NCBI RefSeq assembly: GCF_901212495.1
Contig: NZ_CAAKNY010000020.1
Coordinates: forward strand, 63,724-127,723
Reading direction: 5' to 3'
Length of the DNA: 64,000 bases
Source of the DNA: Collinsella aerofaciens
Lineage (GTDB): Bacteria > Actinomycetota > Coriobacteriia > Coriobacteriales > Coriobacteriaceae
Numbering within the stretch: position 1 is the first letter of the stretch; the number at the start of each line of letters is the position of its first letter. The position numbers and the translations under genes are program-made. Of this stretch, positions 39,102-48,276 are shown piece after piece. The notes beneath the pieces were generated by a model. That model saw only the letters and a list, made by a program, of their open reading frames with translations. It did no database searches and was not told where the DNA came from.

Positions 39102-41401
39102 GTGCGATTGGGCGCGAGCATGTGATGCCCCCGCGGCCCCTCATGCCATGGACGATGGCGCTTTGTGCCGGCTTGTGTGTGGGCTGTGGCTTGGTGCTTA
39201 ACATGGCGGCTGATTTGCTGCTGGGAAAGCCGGCAGCGCCCGTCACGTTGCTTATGGTCATTCCCGTTGCGGCTGCAGCTTGCATCGTGTTGGCTCGGTC
39301 CTGCATGCGCCTTGTGCGGTGGCGGCGCTGGCTGTATGCCGCGGCTTTCGGCCTCGCGGCGGGGGCGGTCGTGTCCGCGGGTTGGGCGATCGGGGCGCTG
39401 CGTGCTTCGAAGGCATTGGATAATCGGGCTGCGAGCAGTCTCGAGTTCGTTGTGCACGGCGATCCGTCCATCAATGACGATGCGTACTCCTATACCTGCG
39501 ATGCGTATGCGGGCGAAAAGCGTTTGGGTCAGGTGCGGCTGTCGTGTGATCGCGAGCTTGGCGCCGGTTCGCATGTACGTACTATCGGTCGAATTTCGCG
39601 TTTTGAGAACGATGCGTATGGGCGCTCACGCGTGCTTCGAGGTGAGCTTCGAAAGGTTAAAGTCGTCCGGTTGGTATCGGTCGACGAGGGCTCTCCGGGG
39701 CCGCTGCTTCGACTACGAAATGGGCTGCTTGCGTTCATCGCGCCTGCGACCGACCCGGCGCGTGCGCTCATAGCCGGTGTTGTCTGCGGTCGTTCGGCTG
39801 AGCTGCGCTCCCAGCCGGCGGGCGACTGGTTTTCGGTAACGGGAACGGCACATCTTATCGCCGTCTCGGGCAGCCATTTGGCTATCGTGGCGTTTGTAAT
39901 CGAGGTTGTATTGCAAAAGACTCGGTGTTCACGTGGTCTTCAGCGGGCGATATTGGCGATAACGCTTGTGGGCTACGCTGTCTTTACGGGCGCGTCTCCC
40001 TCGGCCGTGCGCGCGTGCTGCATGGTGTTCGCGACGTTTGTCGTAAACGGCGCAGGGCGTCGCCGGCATGGCGCATCGGCACTCTTCGTAACCATGTCCA
40101 TCTTTGTGCTACTCCGCCCAATGGTGCTGTTCGATATGGGTTTTCAACTCTCGTGCGTCAGCGTCTTTGCCATCCTGTGCTTTTGTCCCTATGCGACCTA
40201 CGCTTTGGGTGAGCTGGGTGTGCCGACGGGTATTGCCGGCATGCTTTCCGTCACGCTGTGCTCGCAACTGGCGACGCTGCCCATTACCATTCCTGCCTTT
40301 GGTACGTTCTCGCTCATTGCTCCGTTGGCGAATGCGGTCATCGGTCCGGTGGTGAGTCTACTGCTTGCTGTGTCGATCGTGCTGGTTCCCTTTTCGCTCG
40401 TGGCGCCGTTGCAGGCTTGGACACTCGTCGTACCCATGATTGCCGCCCGTTGCGCACTGTTCTTTGAGCAGCTGTTTGCCGCCGTGCCGGGTGCATCTGT
40501 GAGCGTGCCGCCCGATAGCGTGTGGATTTACCTGGTGCCGTGTTTGCTGGCGGTTCTCCTGGTCTGGTGGCCGCGTCCCCGTGCACGTCCTATGGCGGTG
40601 GGGCTTGCATGCCTGGTGCTCTTGGCTTCGATTCCCTACATCTACTGGGATCGATTCGCGCCGCCTTCGGTGACGGTTCTCGATGTGGGCCAGGCCGATG
40701 CGATTCTTATTCGCCAGGGCGGCGCAGTGGCGCTCGTCGACTGCGGGCTCGACGAGCGCGTGGTGGCAGCGTTGGTTCGCAATAACGTGCACCATATCGA
40801 TGCCGTCTTTGTGACGCATTGGGATGAGGATCACTGGGGTGGTCTGCCTGCCGTGCTCGAACAGTTTTCAGTCGGAACGATTGCCGTGGCGGCGGATGCG
40901 CTCGAGGATGCTCCTGACGAGGTATTGAACCGACCTGGCGTGAAGTATCGGCAGGGTCGCCGTGGGGATACGTTCGACATCGGCGCATTTCGGACACGTG
41001 TGATGTGGCCGTTTGACACGGTGGATGGCGAGGGCAATGAGGACTCTCTTGTTTTGTTGCTCTCCTATGCTCAGGAAGGCAAGAGCCTGCGCGTGCTCCT
41101 CACTGGTGATGCCGAGCTCGATCAGGAGCGCGAGTTTGTACAGGAGGTGGGTGATATCGATGTGCTCAAGCTGGGGCATCACGGCTCAAAAGCTTCCGTC
41201 GACACAGACCTGCTGGAGACGCTTAAGCCCGAGCTCTCTATCGCGAGTGCGGGTGAGGGCAACCGCTACGGCCATCCATCCGATGCCTGCATCGATGCGG
41301 TTCGCGATGTGGGTGGCGCGTTCGTATGCACCATTGAACAAGGAGACATTACCGTCTCGCCGACCGTAACCGGTTTTGCCATGCGATGCCAGCGACCATG
41401 A
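39098..41401 (+). CDS. comEC: DNA internalization protein ComEC/Rec2
   Basis: Polytopic membrane channel carrying single-stranded DNA into the cytoplasm during transformation. ATG 39098 overlaps the comEA stop; 767 aa. N-terminal hydrophobic helices and an OB-like DUF4131 segment (residues 1-210), the Competence domain with LIAVSGSHLAIVAF and GASPSAVRACCM, further helices, and a C-terminal metallo-beta-lactamase domain with VLDVGQADAILI and the HxDxDH-type THWDEDHWGG near residue 572, plus GHHGSK. Together with comEA, comM and dprA it suggests that transformation ability is or was retained. Confidence 0.96.
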   Translation: MSAIGREHVMPPRPLMPWTMALCAGLCVGCGLVLNMAADLLLGKPAAPVTLLMVIPVAAAACIVLARSCMRLVRWRRWLYAAAFGLAAGAVVSAGWAIGALRASKALDNRAASSLEFVVHGDPSINDDAYSYTCDAYAGEKRLGQVRLSCDRELGAGSHVRTIGRISRFENDAYGRSRVLRGELRKVKVVRLVSVDEGSPGPLLRLRNGLLAFIAPATDPARALIAGVVCGRSAELRSQPAGDWFSVTGTAHLIAVSGSHLAIVAFVIEVVLQKTRCSRGLQRAILAITLVGYAVFTGASPSAVRACCMVFATFVVNGAGRRRHGASALFVTMSIFVLLRPMVLFDMGFQLSCVSVFAILCFCPYATYALGELGVPTGIAGMLSVTLCSQLATLPITIPAFGTFSLIAPLANAVIGPVVSLLLAVSIVLVPFSLVAPLQAWTLVVPMIAARCALFFEQLFAAVPGASVSVPPDSVWIYLVPCLLAVLLVWWPRPRARPMAVGLACLVLLASIPYIYWDRFAPPSVTVLDVGQADAILIRQGGAVALVDCGLDERVVAALVRNNVHHIDAVFVTHWDEDHWGGLPAVLEQFSVGTIAVAADALEDAPDEVLNRPGVKYRQGRRGDTFDIGAFRTRVMWPFDTVDGEGNEDSLVLLLSYAQEGKSLRVLLTGDAELDQEREFVQEVGDIDVLKLGHHGSKASVDTDLLETLKPELSIASAGEGNRYGHPSDACIDAVRDVGGAFVCTIEQGDITVSPTVTGFAMRCQRP

Positions 41402-41409
41402 TGCTGTCG

Positions 41410-41439
41410 TTGGCGCGGGACCAACCCGTGGGATAGAAT
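41410..41439 (+). promoter_or_regulatory. Candidate holA promoter
   Basis: TTGGCG (41410-41415), 18 bases, TAGAAT (41434-41439) in the gap after comEC; GAGAGGGGA ribosome site follows before ATG 41480. Confidence 0.5.
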
Positions 41440-41479
41440 GGCACGGTATGAATTCGAGAGCCTGCGAGAGGGGAGCGCA

Positions 41480-42442
41480 ATGTCAGAAACCGGTCTGCTG
41501 CCGGCATATCTGATCGTCGGTACCGATGGGGTCAAGCGCGACCACGCCGTCTCGCGCATGAAGGCACGTCTGGAAAAGTCGGGCATGGTCGAGTTCAACC
41601 TCGACGAGCGCGATATGACGAAAGATCCCGATATCGAATCGATTATCGGCTCACTCAACACCTTTCCCATGGGTAGCGAGTTTCGCCTGGTGATCCTCGA
41701 CGGCTGCTCCAAGCTTGCCAAGGCGGTCTCGGAACCGCTCGTCGAGTATCTCGCAAGTCCCAGCCCCACAACGGTCTGCCTCTTTATCGCCGACTCACTT
41801 GCCAAGAATACGCGTCTGTATAAGGCAATCGCCAAGATCGACAAGAAGGCTATTGTCGATTGCTCGGGTACCAAGCGATGGGAACTGCCGCGTCGCGTTC
41901 AGCAGATGGCGACGCGGCACGGTAAGTCCATCTTGACGGCTGCTGCCGAGGAACTCGTCTCGCGTTCGGGAGAAAACACGCGCATGCTCGATAACGACCT
42001 GGCAAAGCTCGCCCAGATGGTCGAGGCGCCCCAGATTGAGCTCGCCGACGTGGAGCGTTGGATTGTGCGTACGGCCGAGGTTCAGCCCTGGGACTTCCTC
42101 AACGCCGTCTCGGCTCGCGATATGCGCCGTTCGCTCGAGCTCTTTAAGCTTCTGCCCTCCAAGAGCTACGTGTGGACCTACACGCTGCTATGCGGTCGCA
42201 TCCGTGAGCTTATCGTCGCCAAGGCGCTCGACTCTCGTGGGCAGGGGCGTGAGCTCGCCGCGACGCTCAAGCTTCAGGCCTGGCAGGTCAAGAATCACCT
42301 TACCTGGGCACGTCGTTTTTCGATGACCGAGCTCGTTGCCGCGCTCGAGGGCGCTGTCGATGTGGAACTCGCGCTCAAGGGTTCGGCCGATTCTCAGACC
42401 GCGCTTTTGCTCTGGATTACGAACATCTTGAGAAAATCGTGA
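41480..42442 (+). CDS. holA: DNA polymerase III delta subunit
   Basis: Clamp-loader wrench subunit that opens the beta clamp. ATG at 41480 after GAGAGGGGAGC; the ATG-like start 14 codons upstream has no site. 320 aa. Recognised from PAYLIVGTD at the N-terminus, VEFNLDERDM, LNTFPMGSEFRLVILDGCSKL, the DNDLAKLAQMVEAPQIELADVERWI segment and the C-terminal helical collar domain (LKLQAWQVKNHLTWARRFSMTEL). It lies between comEC and rpsT, a very common arrangement. Confidence 0.93.
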   Translation: MSETGLLPAYLIVGTDGVKRDHAVSRMKARLEKSGMVEFNLDERDMTKDPDIESIIGSLNTFPMGSEFRLVILDGCSKLAKAVSEPLVEYLASPSPTTVCLFIADSLAKNTRLYKAIAKIDKKAIVDCSGTKRWELPRRVQQMATRHGKSILTAAAEELVSRSGENTRMLDNDLAKLAQMVEAPQIELADVERWIVRTAEVQPWDFLNAVSARDMRRSLELFKLLPSKSYVWTYTLLCGRIRELIVAKALDSRGQGRELAATLKLQAWQVKNHLTWARRFSMTELVAALEGAVDVELALKGSADSQTALLLWITNILRKS

Positions 42443-42491
42443 TGATACCTGCCTATTTGACAAATTCGTTCTATCCCTTTGAGGGGGAGCG

Positions 42492-42500
42492 TGCTATAGT
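42492..42500 (+). promoter_or_regulatory. rpsT extended -10
   Basis: TGCTATAGT, an extended -10 without a matched -35 at 17 bases (a TTGACA at 42457-42462 is too far). The leader is about 70 bases. Confidence 0.5.
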
Positions 42501-42575
42501 AGGCGCTTGCATGACCTCACCGTGTCTCAGAGGTGTCATACATTTTTTGCAAGGAACTCGAAAGGAACTCCAGAA

Positions 42576-42842
42576 GTGGCAAACATCAAGTCTCAGAAGA
42601 AGCGTATCCGCACCAATGAGGCAGCTCGCATGCGTAACAAGGCTGTCAAGTCCGAGCTCAAGACGCTGACCAAGCACGTCCAGTCCGCCGTCGCCGAGGG
42701 CGACGCCGAGAAGGCCCAGGCTGCCCTCAAGACCGTCACCAAGCGTCTCGACATGGCTGCCGCCAAGCATGTTATCCACAAGAACCAGGCTTCCAACCGC
42801 AAGTCCGGTCTTGCCAAGCTCGTGAATAGCATCAACGCTTAA
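42576..42842 (+). CDS. rpsT: 30S ribosomal protein S20
   Basis: Small-subunit protein S20. GTG start at 42576, after AAAGGA; in-frame ATG 23 codons upstream would add a non-homologous extension. 88 aa, typical. [31 protein letters not shown] N-terminus and the KGVIHKN-like [21 protein letters not shown] end. GTG or TTG starts are common for S20 and have been linked to its translational autoregulation. Confidence 0.97.
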   Translation: MANIKSQKKRIRTNEAARMRNKAVKSELKTLTKHVQSAVAEGDAEKAQAALKTVTKRLDMAAAKHVIHKNQASNRKSGLAKLVNSINA

Positions 42843-42877
42843 GTTGTAAATTTCACACCACACAGATTACGCGCATA

Positions 42878-42914
42878 AATGGAGCCTGTTTTATGGAACA
42901 GGCTCCATTTTTTG
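42878..42914 (+). terminator. Rho-independent terminator after rpsT
   Basis: Perfect 13-base stem AATGGAGCCTGTT / AACAGGCTCCATT with a 6-base loop and TTTTT. Confidence 0.93.
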
Positions 42915-42925
42915 TATCGCTCGGG

Positions 42926-42931
42926 TAAGAT
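42926..42931 (+). promoter_or_regulatory. Candidate lepA -10, implying a leaderless mRNA
   Basis: TAAGAT ends 7 bases before the lepA ATG, and no Shine-Dalgarno sequence lies in between. If used, transcription would begin at or next to the start codon. The -35 is weak. Confidence 0.4.
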
Positions 42932-42938
42932 AGTCCGC

Positions 42939-44750
42939 ATGAATACTTCAATTGACATTTCCCACATCCGCAACTTCTCGATCGTTGCGCATATCGACCA
43001 TGGCAAGTCCACGATCAGTGACCGTATCCTCGAGCTCACCCATACCGTCGATGAGCGCGACATGGAGTCGCAGCTGCTCGACACGATGGATATCGAGCGC
43101 GAGCGCGGCATCACGATCAAGTCCAATGCCGTTCGCGTGTCCTATGACGCCGACGATGGCGAGACGTATCAGTTCAACCTGATTGATACGCCGGGCCACG
43201 TGGACTTCACCTACGAGGTCTCGCGTTCGCTGGCAGCTTGCGAGGGCGCGGTACTCGTCGTGGACGCCACTCAGGGCGTCGAGGCGCAGACCGTTTCCAA
43301 CGCGACACTCGCCATGAACGCCAACTTGGACATTGTTCCGGCCATCAACAAGATCGACCTTCCCTCGGCGCACCCCGACGAGGTTAAGACCGAGATCGAA
43401 GACGATCTGGCCATTCCCGCCGACGATGCCGTGTGCGTGTCGGGCAAGACCGGCGAGGGCATTCACGATCTGCTGGAGTCCATCGTCTTTTTAATCTCGC
43501 CTCCCAAGGGCGATGCAAATGCCTCTCTCAAGGCACTTATTCTGGATTCGTACTTCGATGAGTACCGCGGCGTCGTCGCCACGGTGCGTGTCTTTGACGG
43601 TTCCATCAAAAAGGGCGATACCCTGCGCATGATGCAGGCCAAGGGCGACTTCTTGGTCGACGGCGTGGGCGTCAAGCGCCCTGCCGAGACGCCGGTCGAT
43701 GCTCTGACGGTCGGCGAGGTCGGCTATGTGGTCACGGGTCTGAAGGACCCCGAGGCTGTGCGCGTGGGCGATACCCTTACGTGGGCTTCGAACCCCTGCC
43801 CCGAGCCGCTGCCGGGCTACCGCGAGGCCAAGCCCATGGTCTACACGGGCCTGTTCCCCATCGACAACAAGGACTACGAGAACCTGCGCGACGCGCTCGA
43901 TAAGCTGCACGTCAACGATCCGTCGTTGGTGTGGGAGCCCGAGACCTCGGTGGCGCTGGGCTTTGGCTTCCGCGTGGGCTTCCTGGGCCTGCTGCACATG
44001 GAGGTCGTCAAGGAGCGCCTGGAGCGCGAGTTCAATCTGGACCTGATCGCCACGAGCCCCTCGGTCGACTACCACGTGTACAAGACTGACGGCGAGATGA
44101 TCGATGTCCGCAGCCCGCAGGATCTACCCGAGGCCACGCGCATCGAGCGTATCGAAGAGCCCTACCTCAAGGCAAAGATCATCTGCCCTCCCGAGTATAC
44201 GGGTGCCGTCATGCAGCTCGCCATCGAGCACCGCGGCGTCACGACCGACATGATCCACCTGACGAGCAAATCGGTCGAGATGCGCTTTGATATGCCGCTC
44301 GCCGAGCTCATCTTGGACTTCTTCGATCAGCTCAAGAGCCGCACCAAGGGGTACGCATCGCTCGACTACGAGTTCAACGAGTATCGCCCCTCCGAGCTCG
44401 TCAAGCTTGACATTCTGCTTTCGGGCGACGAGGTGGACGCGCTGTCGTTTATCGTGCACAAGGATAAGGCCTACGGTCTTGCCCGCGGCCTGTGCGACAA
44501 GCTCAAGGAGATCATCCCGCGACAGCTGTTCGAGGTGCCTATCCAAGGCGCTATCGGCAACAAGATCATCGCCCGCTCCACCGTTAAGGCGCGCCGCAAG
44601 GACGTGCTGGCCAAGTGCTACGGCGGCGATATCTCGCGAAAGCGCAAGCTGCTCGAGAAGCAAAAAGAGGGCAAGAAGCGCATGAAGGCCATCGGCTCGG
44701 TCGAGGTTCCGCAGGAGGCCTTTATGGCGATTCTCAAGGTGGACGAGTAG
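42939..44750 (+). CDS. lepA: Elongation factor 4 (LepA)
   Basis: Ribosome-binding translational GTPase that back-translocates or remodels stalled ribosomes and aids 30S biogenesis. ATG 42939 gives 603 aa, matching the family; an in-frame ATG 20 codons upstream falls inside the rpsT terminator. GTPase motifs: [14 protein letters not shown] (G1), RERGITIKS (G2), [10 protein letters not shown] (G3), AINKIDLP (G4), and the LepA-specific C-terminal domain with [36 protein letters not shown] basic tail. Four bases before dusB. Confidence 0.97.
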   Translation: MNTSIDISHIRNFSIVAHIDHGKSTISDRILELTHTVDERDMESQLLDTMDIERERGITIKSNAVRVSYDADDGETYQFNLIDTPGHVDFTYEVSRSLAACEGAVLVVDATQGVEAQTVSNATLAMNANLDIVPAINKIDLPSAHPDEVKTEIEDDLAIPADDAVCVSGKTGEGIHDLLESIVFLISPPKGDANASLKALILDSYFDEYRGVVATVRVFDGSIKKGDTLRMMQAKGDFLVDGVGVKRPAETPVDALTVGEVGYVVTGLKDPEAVRVGDTLTWASNPCPEPLPGYREAKPMVYTGLFPIDNKDYENLRDALDKLHVNDPSLVWEPETSVALGFGFRVGFLGLLHMEVVKERLEREFNLDLIATSPSVDYHVYKTDGEMIDVRSPQDLPEATRIERIEEPYLKAKIICPPEYTGAVMQLAIEHRGVTTDMIHLTSKSVEMRFDMPLAELILDFFDQLKSRTKGYASLDYEFNEYRPSELVKLDILLSGDEVDALSFIVHKDKAYGLARGLCDKLKEIIPRQLFEVPIQGAIGNKIIARSTVKARRKDVLAKCYGGDISRKRKLLEKQKEGKKRMKAIGSVEVPQEAFMAILKVDE

Positions 44751-44754
44751 GCCT

Positions 44755-45798
44755 ATGGCGCTTTCTGAATACAGCAAGCGACTGCTGGGCGCCTATGCCG
44801 AGCAGCCGTTCCTTATGGCTCCCATGGCGGGCGTAACCGACCCCGCCTATCGCATCATGTGCCGACGCCGCGGTGCCAACCTTGCCTACAGCGAGATGGT
44901 GAGCGTTGCAGGTCTTGCCTACGCCAGCAACAAGACGTGGCGCCTGGTGTTGCCGGCCGACGAGGAGCAGCAGATTTGCGTGCAGCTCTTTGGTTCCAAG
45001 CCCGATCAGTTTGCGAGCGCCGTCGCTGCTGTCGAGGAACGCGTGGGTGACCGCCTGTCATTGATTGATATCAACATGGCCTGTCCGGCTCGCAAGGTCG
45101 TTACCAAGGGCGAGGGCTCGGCGCTTATGCGCACGCCCGACCTGGCCGAAAGAATCGTCGAGGCAGCGGTGGGCGCGGCGCATGTTCCCGTGACCGTGAA
45201 GATCCGCAAGGGTTTTTATGCCGAGGATCGCAACGCCGCAACGTTTGCCCAGATGCTCGAAGGGGCGGGCGCCTCTGCAGTTGCCGTGCACGGTCGTTGC
45301 GCCACGCAGCTCTATACGGGCCAGGCCGATTGGTCTGTCGTCGATGAGGTCGCCGACGCTGTCGAGATTCCCGTGATTGGCTCGGGCGATGTGTTCTCGG
45401 CCGAGGACGCTGCCGAGCATCTGCGAGACTCGGGTGCCAGCGCGGTGTTTATCGCGCGCGGCATCTACGGCAATCCGTGGGTGTTCGGCGATGCCCGAGC
45501 CCTTGCGCTCGATGGCACGCCGGTTCCTTCTCGCTCCTCGGTCGAGCGCCTGGAAGCTCTGCGCGAGCACCTGACGTTGACGCACGAGCTTCTGCCGCTT
45601 ATGTCGCGCGCCCGTACGTATGCAAGCTGGTATCTAAAGGGCATGCCCCATGCCGCCGCCTGGCGCGCTCAGGTGGTGCGCTGCTCCACCTACGAGGAAT
45701 TTATGGCGCTGGTCGATGATATCGAGCGCGACGTGGTGGTCTGCGAGGCCGCGCTTGCCGCCGGTGAGCCGGTGCCCGCTCATCCGCTGGAGTCTTAA
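44755..45798 (+). CDS. dusB: tRNA-dihydrouridine synthase
   Basis: FMN- and NADPH-dependent reduction of uridines in the tRNA D-loop. 347 aa. TIM-barrel start MAPMAGVTDPAYR, the catalytic Cys in INMACPARKVVTKGEGSALM, KIRKGF for FMN binding, VHGRCATQLYTGQADW, and GSGDVFSAEDA. The C-terminal helical domain binds tRNA. DusB is the most general paralogue in Gram-positives; exact target positions cannot be read from sequence alone. Follows lepA by 4 bases. Confidence 0.93.
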   Translation: MALSEYSKRLLGAYAEQPFLMAPMAGVTDPAYRIMCRRRGANLAYSEMVSVAGLAYASNKTWRLVLPADEEQQICVQLFGSKPDQFASAVAAVEERVGDRLSLIDINMACPARKVVTKGEGSALMRTPDLAERIVEAAVGAAHVPVTVKIRKGFYAEDRNAATFAQMLEGAGASAVAVHGRCATQLYTGQADWSVVDEVADAVEIPVIGSGDVFSAEDAAEHLRDSGASAVFIARGIYGNPWVFGDARALALDGTPVPSRSSVERLEALREHLTLTHELLPLMSRARTYASWYLKGMPHAAAWRAQVVRCSTYEEFMALVDDIERDVVVCEAALAAGEPVPAHPLES

Positions 45799-45800
45799 GG

Positions 45801-47033
45801 GTGGCCGTTACCGCGCTGTATGTGCATGTGCCGTTTTGCGCTCAAAAATGCCGCTATTGCGACTTTGACTCGCGCAGTGTGGCGCCGTGCGACCTGAACG
45901 CTGCGCTCGATGCCTATTTTGAGCTCCTGTATGCGCGGCTCGATGCCTTTGGCAACGCTGGGGCACTCAGACAGATCCGCACTGTCTACGTAGGCGGCGG
46001 CACGCCGTCGCTGGCAGGGGGGCGCCTGGTGAAACTTGCCCGTTGTATCTCCATGTGGTGCAATCCCGTTGAGTTTACTTGCGAAGCCAATCCTGAGTCG
46101 CTGACCGCTGGGCTCGCCACCGCGCTTGCCGAGGCGGGTGTCACGCGCATCTCTTTGGGTGTGCAAACCCTCGACAATACCGAGTTGGCTGCCATTGGCC
46201 GCATCCATGATGCCGAACGAGCGCTTGAGGCTATCGCGACGGTGAAGGATGTTGGGCTCGATGTGTCGTGCGACCTCATGTGTGGGCTTCCCGGACAGAC
46301 TATGGCTAGCTGGCAGTACACGCTTAATGGCGTGCTTACGGGGGCCCCGCACCATGTGTCGGTCTATCCGCTCACGCTCGAGGAGGGCACGCCGCTTTAC
46401 CGCATGGCGTGCCGTGACGAGTCGCTTGAGCCCGACGAGGATTTCCAGGCCGCATGCATGGACGTTGCGCGCGAGCGGCTGAGTTCGGCGGGCTACCATC
46501 CGTATGAGGTGGCGAGCTATGCGCTCGATGGGCATGAATGCGCCCATAATATCGCCTACTGGACTGGTCAGGGCTATCTGGGTTTGGGTCGTTCTGCCTC
46601 GGGTATGCTCGATGCCGAGGATTTCGATCGCTTGGCTGGACTGTTTCCCGGCGTGGCCCCCCGTGGTAACTTTCACCGCGAGCGTCTGGTCCAGCGCAAC
46701 GATGACGCGACGGCGTTTGAAGCCGAGTATCTGTCGCGGCGCGAGGCGGCGGCCGAGGACCTGATGCTCGCTTTTCGCATGACGCGCGGTGTTGATTCCG
46801 ACCTGTTGGTTCGCGCGTCTTGTGTCATCCCTGCCGATGAACTGACAGCGGCTTGTGACCGCGCTCTTGAGCTTGGGCTTGCCACTTGGGTGCCCGAGCA
46901 CGGTGATACCCATGCGGGGCCTATCGCCTCTGTCGATGTCATCGCTGGCCGTACCTGTGCCCGCCTGGCGCCGACCCACCTGGGCTGGCTCGATGGAAAT
47001 GTGCTGTTCGAGCTGTTTTGGGGTCTAGCTTAG
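45801..47033 (+). CDS. hemW: HemW-like radical SAM heme chaperone
   Basis: Coproporphyrinogen-III-oxidase-like radical SAM protein now regarded as a heme chaperone (HemW) rather than HemN. GTG start two bases after dusB; 410 aa. Radical SAM cluster motif HVPFCAQKCRYCDF (CxxxCxxC) lacks the extra fourth Cys typical of true HemN, YVGGGTPSLAGG and the SLGVQTLDN block are present, and the C-terminal HemW/HemN_C domain follows. Commonly located between lepA and hrcA/dnaJ, as here. Confidence 0.9.
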   Translation: MAVTALYVHVPFCAQKCRYCDFDSRSVAPCDLNAALDAYFELLYARLDAFGNAGALRQIRTVYVGGGTPSLAGGRLVKLARCISMWCNPVEFTCEANPESLTAGLATALAEAGVTRISLGVQTLDNTELAAIGRIHDAERALEAIATVKDVGLDVSCDLMCGLPGQTMASWQYTLNGVLTGAPHHVSVYPLTLEEGTPLYRMACRDESLEPDEDFQAACMDVARERLSSAGYHPYEVASYALDGHECAHNIAYWTGQGYLGLGRSASGMLDAEDFDRLAGLFPGVAPRGNFHRERLVQRNDDATAFEAEYLSRREAAAEDLMLAFRMTRGVDSDLLVRASCVIPADELTAACDRALELGLATWVPEHGDTHAGPIASVDVIAGRTCARLAPTHLGWLDGNVLFELFWGLA

Positions 47034-47091
47034 GCCACTCGGGTAGAATTACCGAAATATATACGCTGCTGTGAGCAGGAGGTTGCCGCGC

Positions 47092-48195
47092 ATGGCGACG
47101 ATGAACGAAAAAGATTACTACGAGATTTTGGGTGTCTCCAAGGACGCCACCTCGCGTGATATTCAAAAGGCTTTCCAGCAAAAGGCCCGCAAGCTCCACC
47201 CGGATGTCAATAAAGAGCCGGATGCCGAGGAGAAGTTTAAAGAGGTTTCCGAGGCCTACGCCGTGCTCTCTGACGAGCAGAAGCGTGCGCGTTACGACGC
47301 CATGCGGTCGGGCAATCCCTTTGCCGGTGCACCGACGGCTTCGCCCTATGGCGGCGGCTATGCCGGCAGCGCCGGTTACGGTAACCCCTTTGACGGCGGT
47401 TTCCCCTTCGGGGGCGCCTGGGGCCAGCCCCGTCGCGGCCAGGCGGCCTACAACCCCGAGAGTGGCGCCAACGTGGTTGTCGATATCAAGCTCGACGCCA
47501 AGGAGGCCAAGAGCGGTGCCCACAAGACCGTTCGCTACACTCGCTTTGACACTTGCGGACACTGTGGTGGATCGGGCTCCGTTTCGTCAGAGCATGCCCA
47601 CACCTGTCCGAGCTGCGGTGGTCGCGGCCATATCGATGTCGACTTGTCCTTCCTGTTTGGTGCGGGCACGTTCCAGACGGTTTGTCCTGAGTGCGGCGGT
47701 TCCGGCAAGGTCGTTGCCGACCCGTGCCCCGATTGCGGTGGCAGCGGCCGTATCCGTGTGACCTCCGAGCAGACGATTGAGTTTCCCGCCGGCACGCATG
47801 ATGGCGACGAGGTGCGCATCCCCAACATGGGCCACGCCGGCACGAACGGCGCTTCGGGCGGTGACTTGGTCGGTCGTGCGCACGTTGAGGCCGAGCGTCT
47901 GGAGGGTAAGGCTCGCACCGGCTTCTACCTCATGGGCATCATCGCGCCGTTTTTGGTACTGTCGGCCATCTCGGGCGTGTTCTCCGCCTTTGCCATGATG
48001 TGCTTCATTCCGTTTGCCATGGGCTTGTTCATGGTGCTGTCGGACGGCGTGCTTCATCGCAGCCTGCTGTGGTGGAAGCGCGGTGCGATGCAGTTTGCCA
48101 ATGGATTTGCCAACGGTTTTATGTTCGCGCTCGTGTCGGTTTGGTTCGCGAGCTGCTCACAGCGGGCCGTGCTTTCGCCGTACGGAGCTCAATAA
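47092..48195 (+). CDS. DnaJ-family protein with C-terminal membrane segments
   Basis: A J-domain co-chaperone variant. ATG 47092 is 10 bases after AGGAGG; 367 aa. J domain at residues about 5-68 with HPD, a Gly/Phe/Tyr-rich linker, then four CxxCxGxG zinc repeats ([32 protein letters not shown], about 155-225) and the first part of a client-binding domain. Instead of the rest of the C-terminal domain it has two or more hydrophobic stretches (from about residue 280: [20 protein letters not shown] and later [11 protein letters not shown]). It may be anchored to the membrane and recruit DnaK there. A canonical dnaJ follows. Confidence 0.85.
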   Translation: MATMNEKDYYEILGVSKDATSRDIQKAFQQKARKLHPDVNKEPDAEEKFKEVSEAYAVLSDEQKRARYDAMRSGNPFAGAPTASPYGGGYAGSAGYGNPFDGGFPFGGAWGQPRRGQAAYNPESGANVVVDIKLDAKEAKSGAHKTVRYTRFDTCGHCGGSGSVSSEHAHTCPSCGGRGHIDVDLSFLFGAGTFQTVCPECGGSGKVVADPCPDCGGSGRIRVTSEQTIEFPAGTHDGDEVRIPNMGHAGTNGASGGDLVGRAHVEAERLEGKARTGFYLMGIIAPFLVLSAISGVFSAFAMMCFIPFAMGLFMVLSDGVLHRSLLWWKRGAMQFANGFANGFMFALVSVWFASCSQRAVLSPYGAQ

Positions 48196-48276
48196 CATCA
48201 AACCCTCTGTTTGCGCCCGGCCCAGCTTGGGTATAGGACGCACTGTGACAATAATGAAAGTTGGAAGGATTCGGTC

